Both the position numbers and the translations under genes were made by a program. From Larus michahellis (taxonomy: Eukaryota > Chordata > Aves > Charadriiformes > Laridae): a stretch of DNA of 64,000 nucleotides. The stretch covers positions 82,737,815-82,801,814 of the forward strand of contig NC_133896.1 in NCBI RefSeq assembly GCF_964199755.1. The letters are read 5' to 3'. Under the pieces are notes generated by a model. That model saw only the letters and a list, made by a program, of their open reading frames with translations, had not been told where the DNA came from and searched no databases. Below, piece after piece: positions 11,901-22,513 of the stretch (the first letter of the stretch is position 1; each line of letters begins with the position of its first letter).

Positions 11901-14900
11901 TCTGTCTTGTTCTTTGCTCTGGGGCTCCTCTCTCTGCTTACGTATTCCTCTTTATTCATGCAGGGCAAGTCTCAGACCTTATCAGTTAAGCGCAAAGCAG
12001 AGTCAGAGGAGGAGAAGGAGGAATCACCCAGTGTCACTGCAGTTCTGCCTGCCAGGTCCTCTCCTGTGACAGACAGCCCCAAAAACATGGAGGAGAAGAG
12101 TGGCCTTGGAGGTGAGGTACAAAGAAGAGCTCTGCTTGTGTGTGCTAATGAGCCAATCTGCATTCCATTTGAAGTAGATGGAGCAAAGGTAACTGACTCT
12201 TGTGCTGTTAACTTTCCAGATAAATCTGATCCTGCTGCCATTGCAACCCCAAATACCACCTCAAGTGAAGGAGCATCAGTCACCCCCACTGCTGCTCCCA
12301 CCCCAAACCTGGCAATGGTATCACGTCAGATGGGAGACTCCAAACCGCCACAAGCCATCGTCAAGCCCCAGATCCTCACACACATCATTGAGGGCTTTGT
12401 CATCCAGGAAGGAGCAGAGCCCTTTCCGGTAGGGATTCTCTGCTGCTGGGGAAGGAGGTGTAACACCCTCTTGGGAGGATGGTGGGCTTCCATCTTTGAA
12501 CAGGAGTTTTTTTTCCCCATGTTCCAAGTTAGTTTTTTTCAGCCTGGGACACGTACAATGAAGAGAAAGGGAAAGGAAGGAGGTACCATGCATGAAGAAA
12601 GGCATTAAGTGGTCGTATTAAAGAGAGTGGATTGGAGGGAGTAAAGCAAGCGTGATGGGAACTGCTTTCAGTAGTCCCCAAAGCAATAATTTATGCAGGA
12701 ATTATCAGAAAGTTCTTTCTGATTTTTAGTGAAGGAAAGATGCACTGCATTTTAAACAAGCAGCGAGTGAAGTTAAAGCAAATAAGGAGGAAATGCAGTT
12801 ACATGGAATTGCAGGATATTCAAGGCAGATAGTACTTGGTGATCTTTGAATGAACTGCCAAGCCTGTGAGTCAGGAAATAGCAGTAACTTTGTTCAGCAT
12901 CTCTCCTTCCCTAGTAGGCAGAGGGATTCTTCAGAGCTGTAATAAGATGTGAGCAGCATATACCTTGCAGAGACTGGTGGACACAGAGAAGCCTTTACTG
13001 ATGGGCCCAACTCTTTCTCATCCTGTCCAGGTGGGTTGTTCTCAGCTGTTGAAAGAATCTGAGAAACCGCTGCAGGGAGAGGCTCCTTCTGGCCAGAGTG
13101 AAAACCTGTCCAGCAATTCCCCAGGAGGGGACAGTGCTTCTGTGGGTGAGTTTCAGCACCGGGAGGCCTAGCTAGTATTACTGAAAGTTTCTGCTCTCTG
13201 GTGCTGTTTTACTAACTTTATGCATTACGACTTACATCCCTTCCTGCTAAATCCCTAGAGACTCATGCTATGGACTTAGGATCGCCTTTTCTTGAGTGCC
13301 AGAATACAATACTTTGTTGTTAATGTGATCTAACACACCCTGTGTCAGTAGTAAGCAGGAGAATCTGAAATGTACCTGTCTCCAATGACTCTGGAGGCTG
13401 TGAAGGATGTGTGGACACAGCAGAGAGTGCCGTGATGGAGATCTCCCATATAGCCTTGTAGGATATGAGGGATATGCTATTTTTGGCTTGTTCAGTAAAG
13501 TGGTACTGACAAGGAGCAATAAACTGCTCTGTTCAATATCCTGTGGTCCTAATTAGTGGAGCTTCTGCCTCTCTTCCCGCAGCTTCTTCCCCAAGCTAAC
13601 TGCTTAGTAGATTCGGTAGAGAATAGTGCATGGAATCTGTCTGTTCAGAGGAATAGTAGCGGAATGGGAAATCATTGTGTGTGATCTGCTTCAGTTCAAA
13701 TCATCAATTGGTGTGTATCTCTCTATCTCACTAGAGCTTGATAAGAAAGCAAACTTGCTGAAGTGTGAATACTGCGGAAAGTATGCCCCAGCAACCCAGT
13801 TCCGTGGCTCCAAGAGGTTTTGTTCCATGACCTGTGCTAAAAGGTAATAGCAAGACATAATCTTCCTTTTCTCTGACTATACATTCTCTGGAACTGGGCA
13901 CATGCCCCTTCTCTAGGTAGTGTACAACACTTCAATACATCTGATTCTCCCTCCATGGGATGCACTGGCCACAGAGATTCTTTAGGACTCTATATCTTTT
14001 GTGAATGCTTCTAGGTCTGGAGAGGTGGATGTGGTGTTGAGCGTAAACAGGATTTCTGACTTGCTCAGAAAAGAAAATGGGAAGGGGGAAGTTCTTGGGC
14101 TCCAAAAAACCTCTCTTCAGTAAAAGGTACACTTGACTGACTAAACGAATTGCATACTGGTAGCTGTCTGCCGCATTGGTACTAGACAAAGACACAAGGG
14201 AGCACTGGGGAAAAGAAATGAGGAGAAGTTAGTCATTGCTGCCTCCTATTGATAGCAGAGTGCTTGTTATGGGTCTTTTTTCCCTTAGGGGAATGACTTA
14301 ATTGACCCTTCAGATGTTAGATCAAGACTCTGGTGTCCAAATATTGGTTGTGTCAGAAGTCTGGACTGGTTCCTTCCAAGGGGAAGTCTTAGAAGGAGGA
14401 GGAACAGAACTTCATGGTAAAGGAGTTTTATCCCCATCTAGAGTAAGGAGAAGCAGTAGGTTTAGATAATTGCTGTTTCCTAACTTCCTGCTCTGCTTCT
14501 ACCCATTTGAGGTACAATGTCAGCTGCAGCCATCAGTTTCGGCTACAGAGAAAGAAGATGAAGGAATTCCAGGAAGCTAACTATGCTCGTGTGCGCCGAC
14601 GGGGACCACGTCGCAGCAGCTCTGAAATCGCTCGAACAAAGATCCAGGGCAAGCGCCACAGGGTAAGGACATAGTCCTGTCTGCCTCTGTCAAGGCAGAT
14701 CTCAGTGTAACAGTTGTCACTGCTGGATGTACCAGTTTCTCACAGTGGGGACAGTCATACAGGATGTGCCAAGTGCACACTGACACAGTTGTTACACAAG
14801 GCACAGGGAACTGTTCTAATCACTCATCAACTGCAAAAAGTGGATTCACGTTTGTACTTATTCTGTTCACTCCTGCCTGTGCCTCAGGTCTCGGTGCGTA

Positions 14901-15949
14901 AGACAGCTGATGGCTGTGGTAGGAAATAGTCCTCTTTTCCTGTTTGATTAGCATTCTTCCACATAAATGATGTGAATCAGATTATAGAAAAATAAAATGA
15001 GCATCAGCACTGATATGAGGAAGAGGAATGGACTGGGGGAGGATGGGGAGAAGGAAGAGGAAGGGAGGCGAGAGTAAAGTCATCCCTTTTGGCATTAAGG
15101 AGCTCTTGTATCAGCTGCCCTTGGACCAACAGCCTGAGCCAGTTGTCCCTGACTGTTGGGACAACTTCTGCCGTTTCCAGTGTCTTGTTTTGCACCTAGT
15201 AATTGTGGATTTCTTACAAAACACCTTTTGTTTTATTTCTTTCTTATGGGCTTGTAGGGCCAGGAAGACTCAAGTCGAGGCTCTGATAACTCCAGCTATG
15301 ATGAAGCTTTGTCCCCTACATCGCCAGGACCCCTGTCAGTAAGGGCCAGTCATGGAGAGAGGGACCTGGCAAACTCTAGTATGGCCCCACCTACCCCAGA
15401 TCTACATGGCATCAACCCGGTCTTCCTGTCCAGCAATCCCAGTCGTTGGAGTGTGGAAGAAGTGTACGAGTTCATTGCATCACTGCAAGGTGAAGTTGAG
15501 ATCCTCTCCTGCAGTCCTGTGATCCGGTAGCATGGAGAAATCTGTTGCTCTCTTTCTGGACAGAAAGCAGTGTCAGTGGTAGCTAGTGCTTTTATTGTAC
15601 TTTTGTACACGTTTCTGAACTCGTCATACAGATGAATGACTTGTACTTCTCAGGTGGAGAGTGGAGTAGAGTGGGGAGGAAGGTTGGTTAGATTCCTACT
15701 GTGCTTTCTGTACCTGCCAGAGGTCCAAAGAGTGGGAACAAGGGAAATGCCCAGGGCACATCTGTTTCTCAGTGTTATTTTTTTGGTTTCACAGGGTGCC
15801 AGGAGATTGCTGAGGAGTTTCGGTCACAGGAAATCGATGGCCAGGCCCTGTTGCTTCTGAAGGAGGAACACCTCATGAGTGCCATGAACATCAAGCTGGG
15901 ACCAGCTCTCAAGATCTGTGCCAAGATCAATGTCCTCAAGGAGACCTAA
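2864..15949 (+). CDS. PHC1: PHC1, Polyhomeotic-like protein 1 (14 coding exons, complete)
   Basis: This is the Polycomb repressive complex 1 subunit that helps compact and silence chromatin in the nucleus. Coding exons are 2864-2977, 3597-3707, 5074-5151, 5931-6080, 7032-7187, 8274-8772, 9102-9862, 11964-12111, 12220-12428, 13031-13145, 13735-13843, 14512-14662, 15258-15489 and 15795-15949. All junctions are GT-AG and phases are continuous. They give 995 residues, close to the human length of about 1004. The start ATG has a good context (caccATGG) and the protein opens METESEQNSS as in mammals. Domains in order are a Q/S/T-rich region (1-700), HD1 (about 717-743), an FCS zinc finger (about 785-820, CEYC and CSMTC cysteines visible) and a C-terminal SAM domain (about 931-995). 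The polyglutamine run is only 7 residues, shorter than I recall for human. No frameshift or internal stop was seen. Identification rests on near-continuous similarity to mammalian PHC1. Confidence 0.96.
5623..5641 (+). repeat. poly-T tract
   Basis: An unbroken run of about 19 T lies in the PHC1 intron between the exons at 5074 and 5931. It is a simple repeat or the poly-A tail remnant of a reverse-oriented insertion; no flanking element body was recognised. Confidence 0.7.
8274..9862 (+). CDS. PHC1: PHC1 coding exons 6-7, Q/S/T-rich core
   Basis: Two large exons (8274-8772 and 9102-9862, joined in phase 1) encode residues about 204-623. The first is Ser/Gly/Gln-rich (QASSG, SLNLSQ, GTGVVQPLP). 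The second carries glutamine clusters (SLIQQQQQIHLQQKQ, AQQQQQQQAP) and the family block HIPVQVVGTRQ. The region is low-complexity and presumably disordered. CAG/CAA mixing keeps the glutamine run at 9265-9286 interrupted and probably stable. Long open frames in the other frames here are by-products of the CAG/GCA/AGC composition. Confidence 0.93.
10160..11195 (-). mobile_element. Solo endogenous retrovirus LTR in a PHC1 intron
   Basis: About 1.04 kb bounded by TG...CA termini in the intron between the exons at 9102 and 11964. Read on the minus strand it shows LTR landmarks: a TATA-like ATATTTAAG near 11005-11015 and an AATAAA signal near 10340. The middle holds several degenerate 45-50 bp repeats containing CTCCAGCATGGG on the plus strand. 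Possible 5-bp target-site copies, aatga (10155-10159) and aatca (11196-11200), differ at one base. No gag/pol/env sequence flanks it, so this is a solo LTR left by recombination. I recognise the sequence type as a multicopy LTR of neoavian birds from memory; no database was searched. Confidence 0.82.
11879..11916 (+). repeat. Perfect 19-bp tandem duplication upstream of PHC1 exon 8
   Basis: The unit cattctgtcttgttctttg occurs twice back to back, ending about 47 bases before the exon that begins at 11964. It doubles a pyrimidine-rich stretch close to the 3' splice site and looks like a recent slippage duplication. Confidence 0.9.
11964..12428 (+). CDS. PHC1: PHC1 coding exons 8-9 with HD1; short in-frame intron between
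   Basis: Exon 8 (11964-12111) encodes GKSQTLSVKRKAESEEE, a basic/acidic stretch. Exon 9 (12220-12428) encodes the conserved VSRQMGDSKPPQAIVKPQ block and the HD1 segment ending EGAEPFP. The intron between them is only 108 bp, a multiple of three, and has no stop in frame, so an unspliced transcript would insert 36 residues without breaking the protein. Its donor (GAG|GTGAGG) and acceptor (tttccag) are good, and the spliced product matches mammalian PHC1, so splicing is the expected main outcome. Confidence 0.9.
13735..14662 (+). CDS. PHC1: PHC1 coding exons 11-12, FCS zinc finger
   Basis: Exons 13735-13843 and 14512-14662, joined in phase 2, encode the FCS-type zinc finger. Cysteines are visible in KCEYCGKY (about residues 791 and 794) and FCSMTC (about 810 and 814). 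A basic stretch with RVRRRGPRRSS follows. In PHC proteins this finger binds RNA/nucleic acid in a sequence-independent way. All four zinc ligands are present. Confidence 0.95.
15258..15949 (+). CDS. PHC1: PHC1 coding exons 13-14, SAM domain and stop
   Basis: Exons 15258-15489 and 15795-15949 encode a Ser/Pro linker (DEALSPTSPGPLS) and then the SAM domain, residues about 931-995, from WSVEEVYEF to NVLKET. The SAM domain polymerises head to tail and links PRC1 complexes. The frame closes with TAA at 15947-15949. This is the most conserved part of the gene and looks intact. Confidence 0.96.
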
Positions 15950-17965
15950 CAGCTTTGAAGCCAGAGGTCTCACTTTTGCTCTGACCCTAGGGCAGCTGCC
16001 AGCTTTGGAGAATCCTGTTGTGGTGGGGAAGAATGGGACAGTCCCCTGTGGTCTTGCATTCAAGAAGAAAGAGAAGGAATTTAACTGATTGAAACTGCCA
16101 TGCGCAAGCCCATGTCTTGGTCTTTTAATGGTGCTACAAGGGGGAGGAAAACTCCCAACTGGAGCCTTGAAACATCTTTCTTTCTTCCTGATTTTGAATA
16201 TGCCGCTCCTGTATACCACGTAAAGTCAGGAAGGGCTCCTCTTTCTGTCCTAGCAGCCTTCTGAAAGGGAACTGCCTTCACTGCTTTTTTGCTACAGCAG
16301 GTCTGCTAGATCTTAGTTTTGAATCTTGCTGTGCCAGAACTTGAGGCATAGGAAGAGCCTGCCCCACATGGACATTGGGAGCAGCTCTGCTTGGGGCATT
16401 TAGGAAGGGGAACTAGTAAATTCCAAGTGACAGAGGTGGACAAACAAGAATTTGATCAAAAGGGGCTGCTGCTGTCCCACTCTTAAAATTAAAACAAAAA
16501 AACCCAACAAAACCCGAGGCTGTTCATAAATTGGGTTTAATAGCCATTCCAGCATGCATACCAAACTTGAAGGCCCGTGGCAATAGGAGCTGCCTTAGCT
16601 TTACTGTCTCCTGTAGAGATGCAGAGTGAAGACAAAGTGTTGCGGCAGCTGTTCACTCCAGATGCTCTTCTTTGAACCAGTCAGAGGAGGATTTATCCTG
16701 AGTACTTACGACAAGGTGATGGGAAAACCCAAGGGGAGGAGGATTGTCTTACATTAGGGAACCTTGCAGCACTAGGTTTGTCCCCCCATCGTGGTAGGGC
16801 ATAATTTACAGATCCAAAGCAGTCTCCAGAAGCGCCAAGGCTCTTCATAAAATGGGCTGGGATTTTGGGGTGGGTTTTTTTTTTGTGTTCTCTTATCAGT
16901 TTGTATTATTTTTGTGTCTGTCTTTATTATCCTCAGGAGAGCTGACAAGACAAAGTTTAAGCTGGCAGGATTGTATTGCCTGCCTCAGGCTCTTTTTTTT
17001 TTTTTGTTGTTGTTGTAAAACAAATATTTCTCCTCCTCAGTTAAAAAAAAAAAAGGCAACCAAAAATATACCCTACACCAACTGAATACTGATCTTTCAA
17101 TGCTACTTCTCCTTTCTAAGGGATAGAATTATGTTACAGGCTGTCCCTCCCTTTCAGCCCCTCCAGGTTTGGGTTTTCTTTTAGTAAGGCCCAGATGTGG
17201 TCTTCTGAAGTTTTGTAACCAGTTCGCCAAAGGTGAAAACCTGGGCAGAGTTCTCTTCCCAAAACACTTGTGCTTAAAATAAACCACCACCCAAAAAAAA
17301 AAAAAACCTGAAGAAAAAGCATGAAGAGGTAAGTGCCCCCTAAAGCCAAATAACCTGAAAGCAAGATGATTTATAAACCATGGGTCTCAGCTTTTCTGTT
17401 TTCAGAAGTTTCACATGAATACTTGAGTGAAACTTAAGACTGTTCTGCATGGAAAGCATCTACTGTTGCAGGAAAACTATAGTGGCATGGAAGGAGGCCC
17501 AATAGCATAGGTAGGAAAACATTAGAGATCTTTGGAATAGGCTCTTTATCGACCCATGGTAGAAAAAAAAAAAAAAGGAAAGGGCTTAGAAGATGGATAA
17601 GATGAGATGTTGAATCTCACTTTAATGACATCCCTGTTCCTGTGAGAGACTTCTTGAATCAAAATAGGCCCAAAGGAAGCTGCCCATACTTGCACCCTGG
17701 TACCGCTATTTGGTCTGATGTAATTTGGGGGTAGGGAAGGGGAAGGTTCAATCATCAGAGGAAGGCTGTCCTTAAGCCATTTTATGCTTAGCAGGTGGGG
17801 TGTGATAAAACTCCTGTTTAGTTTGACCTTTGGCAGTGTAGGCAGGCAGCTAGCCTGCCTACCTTACTAGCTGCTTTTGAGGACTGGATTTTATTTCAGT
17901 CAAAGGGGAAGGCTTCACTTCTTCATTTCATGTTCAATGTTCTTAATAAAAAAAATGCAAAATGC
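15950..17965 (+). other. PHC1: PHC1 3' UTR (extent estimated)
   Basis: Noncoding sequence after the PHC1 stop with several A- and T-rich runs. AATAAA hexamers occur at 17278-17283 and 17945-17950. The latter has a T/G-rich stretch (about 17960-17990) downstream and is the better poly(A) candidate; another AATAAA lies at 18997. The end is an estimate, not evidence of a transcript end. Confidence 0.45.
17945..17950 (+). terminator. Candidate PHC1 polyadenylation signal
   Basis: AATAAA followed within about 15-40 bases by T/G-rich sequence (tgcttgttcaggctttgc). It lies about 2.0 kb after the PHC1 stop. The weaker alternative at 17278 has little G/T-rich sequence behind it. Confidence 0.4.
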
Positions 17966-18367
17966 TTGTTCAGGCTTTGCAGGTCTGGCTGCTTTATATC
18001 TTACCCCACCCCTCCAAGCATTAGTGTTTGAGAAGTACAACCGTCATCAAAAAGTTACTTTTGATTTTTATTGCTGTAGAGAAATACACAGCATAGGAAA
18101 CTTTTCCCATCTGTAACTACCTGAGCTTTTAAAGTTTCGGTTTTGAAAAAGGTATATACCCTTCTCTCTGAAGCCCTAGGGGAACTGGAATGATACAAGG
18201 TGGCAGCAAGAAATCTGTACTAATAAGAAGAGATCTATTCCTGGCAAAAGAAGTTTGGGCACAAGGCACCACACTAAGGCACCTTCACCCTTAGATAAGT
18301 AAGATGTTCTGGCACCAAAAAAGCTCCTGTTACATCAGCACAACACTTCACCTGGTTTTTTGGTCAT

Positions 18368-18373
18368 TTTATT
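18368..18373 (-). terminator. Candidate M6PR polyadenylation signal
   Basis: On the minus strand AATAAA is followed by a G/T-rich segment (about 18340-18356) typical of cleavage sites. This would give M6PR a 3' UTR of about 1.6 kb. Other minus-strand AATAAA copies at 19180-19185 and 18067-18072 are alternatives. With the PHC1 candidate at 17945, the two convergent genes would end about 0.4 kb apart. Confidence 0.4.
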
Positions 18374-20001
18374 TTTTTGAAAGTTGTGTTTTGTACAAAA
18401 AAAAATTACCTTAAACACCACCATGAAAAACAGTAACAACAAACTTAGTGACTTCCTGGTTTTCCCATGTTATGAGAAAAGATTGAAATTGTAACAAAAG
18501 TCAAAGAAAGCAGGAATTGTTTGCCCACTCTAAACCCAGCAAGAAAGCAGGGCCACCCCTTTTCCCTCAATGTCACTGTTCAGACTGCTTTGGCAGTATT
18601 GAAAATACATGAACCTTGTCTGTACTCTGCTGGTAGCAGTAGTGGCTTGCTTATTCACAGTCTCTGCCCTCAAGCCTGAAGACAGTTCTCTGCCAGTCTA
18701 CAACAGGGCAGAATGGGATTGCTTAGAGTCTAGCCCCTCACGTAAAAAGCAATTAGGAATCAAGGTGCCAAGTTCCTGAAGGTTCCAATGAAGTCTTACA
18801 ACTCAGCTGTACCTGCTTTTCACCAGGGCCCCAGTGGAAGGCAGTACCATCTGCTCAGGGCAAGTATCTTAAGATTCTTCTGCACCATACTTACGGGGAT
18901 AGAGATTTATGAAAGCTGACCTTGTACACACGGGAGTCCCTTATGCAGTTTTTAATGTGTTAGCGTCCTTGGCTTCTGTGGTTCCTTTTTTATAAAAATA
19001 AATTCCGGTACCTTCACGGGAAAACCCTCTGCCAAACAAGGAACTTTCAGAGACCATGAAACCACAAGGCTGACAGTGACTGAGCTGCATGGGCAGTCAC
19101 CTCAGGAAGCTTGTAACAGAACTCAAGTGACAGCTACCTTTCTCATTTTGCCTTGATGTCAGTTTTGGTAAGTGTTCCCTTTATTTAGCAGCATGTCGTT
19201 TCCTTTTGCTTCTCAATGATTTGAGAAGACTGAGACAATATTTTGACTGACCTGGAAAGTCACAAGACTGTATTTAACTCCTATAGTTTTTTAACATTGC
19301 CCCTCTCCAGTCTGAGAGGATGTCATGCATCCCTTTACATCTGTTGGAAGGAAACTGGTGTGTACTCTTCAACATACTGCCAGTAGGAAAAGAAAAGACT
19401 GCAGAGGTGCTAATGCCGCTTCCACCCCCATGGAGTCTGGCGTAGAGCGCTCTGTGCAGGGTATGCTGGCCGAAACAGCGCATAGCAGTGCAGAAGCTAG
19501 AAAAGCTGAAAATGCATTCAAAGAAAAATAATTCCAGTGTCTTACAGATCCTGTAAACCCTAGGGGGGGTGGGGGAAACAAGAGACACAAGATCTCTCCT
19601 ACCATCTCAGCTGTTTTAACCCACTGCCTCCTTTTCTTTCCCCTTTCTGCATCCATCCATGGCCCTTTTTTTCCTCTCAGTGATTCATCTCCCATTCCTA
19701 CTCAGTGCTGAACACTCGTATTGCTTTCTTGCCATCTTCTACTCAACTCTCAGCACTTTACCCCCCCAGAGCTCTGCTGCATTTTTAAAAACCTCAAACT
19801 GCATTATATTCATCAGACACGCCATCAGGGACCAGTGCTGTTCACACCCAGAGGCATCCATGGGACTTGACACACCAGAGACAGCGAAAGCAAATAGTGT
19901 AAAGAAAATCAGAAGTGAGAGAAAGAGAACTGCCTGGGAGGCACCTGGCTAAACAAGCGCTGGGGAGATGGGGAGAAAAGAACTCAAGTGTTGAAAGCCT
20001 A

Positions 20002-20124
20002 TCACATTGGTAGCAAGTGGTCATCCCGTTCTTCCGACTCCTCAGCCAGCTGGTCATCACCCACACCACGATACGCAGCTGGCGCATTTCGAGGCTTAGA
20101 TCGGCAGACAAAGTCACAGCCATC
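20002..20124 (-). CDS. M6PR: M6PR last coding exon (cytoplasmic sorting tail)
   Basis: Encodes [10 protein letters not shown] through the C-terminal DDHLLPM and a TGA stop. The acidic-cluster dileucine and palmitoylation cysteines are almost unchanged from mammals, suggesting normal GGA/AP-1 recognition. Confidence 0.95.
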   Translation of the reverse strand, partial: DGCDFVCRSKPRNAPAAYRGVGDDQLAEESEERDDHLLPM

Positions 20125-22513
20125 CTACAAGCACAGGATATTGCACCGCAATCAGACTGTATGCAATCCAAAGCAAAGCAGCTTCTGTGATTTCTCTTTT
20201 GCTAAGGGATTACGCCTAACCCTGTGCTATCTGGGACAGGACCCTAAAACTTGCCTGGACAAGACAAGGATATACAAATATCCTACTCAGTCTTGAAAGC
20301 TCTGGGGTAGAGTGTGGTACTGATTAACAGTATGCAACATCACGCTGAGACAAGTTTGGAGGATAAATGGCACTGCCTACGGCAACCAAGGAAGGGTTTC
20401 AGGCAGTCAGACATGAACATTTCACAGTCCCCAACTTATCATTCCTACCTGGAAAGTGTTAACCACTAATGAGCACTGGCAGGGAATCAGACTCAGCAAG
20501 GACTCAAAAATAAAGTACTCAAGAAAAACTACAAACCCAAACCAAAATTACCCACCAACACCACCACACACAAACAAATCAAAAAAAAAAAACCCAAACA
20601 AACAAAACCACAACCAAAACAGATACCCTCTTCTTCTGCCTCAAGACCCTGGTGGTAGTTCTACCCAAGAGACAGTCCACAAAGATGAGGCAGATGCCAC
20701 TTTCTCCTGTCCTAACATATGGGCCAGGCTGGGAATATACAGGGATTTTCACTCACCGCCACCAAATTGCCCAGATCTTGCCAGAAGGCAAAGTGAGGAA
20801 ACTGCTCCATGCCTTTCGCTCCCACTACAAGGCGCTGGTAGAGGAACCCACCAATGATGTAGACTGCAATCAATGAAGCAAACCTAGAGGGCAGAATTTA
20901 AAAAAATCGGAGCTGACAAAATCCTATAGACAACCTCTTCTGAGCCAGCTACCATTTGCAGACTGGTATTGGAACAAGTAGCTAAGCACCACTCAAGAAA
21001 AGAGCTATAAACAGAGACCAGACCAGAAAAGGTCCCCAAAATATTGATCTGCTAACATAAATCTTTCAGCAGTATTACATGAAGTAGTGCCTCTAAGCAC
21101 AAACACAGAAAATGAGTCAAGACTCCTGGTCTGAATTTTAGGAAGTCACATCTTCCATGTTTCAGTGCACTTGTCTGTAAACTATGAAGGACGGTGTCTA
21201 CAGAGAGCAGCTCTGCAGAATCACGCCTTAAGCAAGGGCTCTTGTCCAAAAAGCTCAAGAGGCACAGTAACATCTAACGGCAGCTGTGAATAGGTATACT
21301 ACAATTGTCTAGTCTGGTATAGGATTTGCAATGTTTCTAAGTGGCACTGGAGATTACGGTCCAGACACAAACAGCTCTTCCAATGACTCACGTGATCAGT
21401 AGAATGGAGCCAACACTGAGGTGGGAATCCTCAGCTGGACAAGCCAAACTGCTGTCCATCTCAAAGAGGTAGAAACATTCCTGCTCCTTTTCCCGCTCTT
21501 CTGAAATAATGCTGAATGAACTCTGCAAATTAGGAAAAGTTAAGTCATGTGAAAATATGCCCAGGCATGCTGAACTTCACCAGAAGACAGCTTTATCACT
21601 GTTGATGCAGCTAGGAACAGGCACTGGAGGACAGAGGAACACCTTGCTGCCTTCTCAAAGCCCTTCTGCTCATAAACAACTGTTTGTTTGGCAGCCCCCT
21701 GCTCCTCTCCCACCTTGCGTCTCTGGCAGCCTCCTGCTCCTCTCCCACCTTGTGTGTCACTCACCGCTATAACTCCCCGCTTGCAAGAAATCATTATCAC
21801 AGCTCTTCTCTTCTCACCACTGCAGTGACTGCCATATGAATCACCTCCTTTATAAATCAGCATGATCCAGTCACCTGCCAAGACATAAAGAACATAGGCT
21901 GCAAATCCAGAACAGGAGGTGAAAGGCAGGTAGGGAGTAGAAAGGTATTGACTGGAATCTTACTTCCATTGAAAACCTGTGTTTCATTGATTCTTCCTAT
22001 TACTGTAGTCCTTCTACCCTGTCTATCTGTTTGCACCAGACCACCAAAATCATGCTGGCTGCTGTTGACCTCCCTGCACACCCTGAAATGGTAGATGTAG
22101 TTTTCTGTTTTGCCTTTCTCCACAGTGACGTTAAACCTGCAGGAATGAGAAGACAGAACAGACAGCCCATAGGGTTAGAAAGAACAGGGCTCAGAGCAGC
22201 GGACACTTGAGGCTAGAAGCCAGTCACAGTCCATACTAATGGGGAAACCCATTCTGCAGTCTGACCCCAAGTTTTCCCCTCCTCTTGGGCTAAGGGTAGG
22301 CACTGTGCAGCCCCAAGGCCTGCAGTGGGGTGTACTGTACCTCATTTGGCTCAGGGGCTCTAGCTTCTTCAGCAGGGCTCTTTCCGTTTGCGACTCGCTG
22401 CTCTCATCACCAATCACATCGCAGCTCTTCTCTTCCAACTGCTCAGCCCCCACACTGACAGCAAGGGCCATAAAGACTACCATCACAGCGGAGGTATGGC
22501 AAAGTGATGACAT
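20002..22513 (-). CDS. M6PR: M6PR, cation-dependent mannose-6-phosphate receptor (6 coding exons)
   Basis: Single-pass receptor that carries mannose-6-phosphate-tagged lysosomal enzymes from the trans-Golgi to endosomes. Minus-strand coding exons, in transcript order, are 22513-22341, 22136-21964, 21874-21765, 21522-21392, 20883-20757 and 20124-20002. Phases are continuous and the product is 278 residues (human 277). A signal peptide (about 1-23) is followed by the lumenal lectin domain with conserved cysteines and four N-X-S/T sites, a membrane span (about 187-212) and a cytoplasmic tail. The tail keeps [16 protein letters not shown], the FW pair, CDFVC (palmitoylation/sorting cysteines) and the terminal acidic dileucine motif DDHLLPM. 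Ligand residues Q93, H132, R138, E160 and Y170 are present, but the positions equal to human mature D103 and N104 are Gly and Ser. The initiating ATG follows an acceptor by one base, so the 5' UTR lies in a separate upstream exon. Confidence 0.95.
21691..21760. repeat. 35-bp imperfect tandem duplication beside an M6PR splice donor
   Basis: Two copies (21691-21725 and 21726-21760) share gctcctctcccacctt and differ at a few bases. The second copy runs into the minus-strand donor of the M6PR exon 21765-21874, so the duplication sits on the intron side of that donor. Confidence 0.85.
22341..22513 (-). CDS. M6PR: M6PR first coding exon (signal peptide)
   Basis: Begins [20 protein letters not shown], a typical hydrophobic secretory leader, then [11 protein letters not shown] aligned with the mature mammalian N-terminus. 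The acceptor (gtgtccag) lies directly before the ATG. The open frame continues upstream into intron, but that part does not resemble M6PR. Confidence 0.9.
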
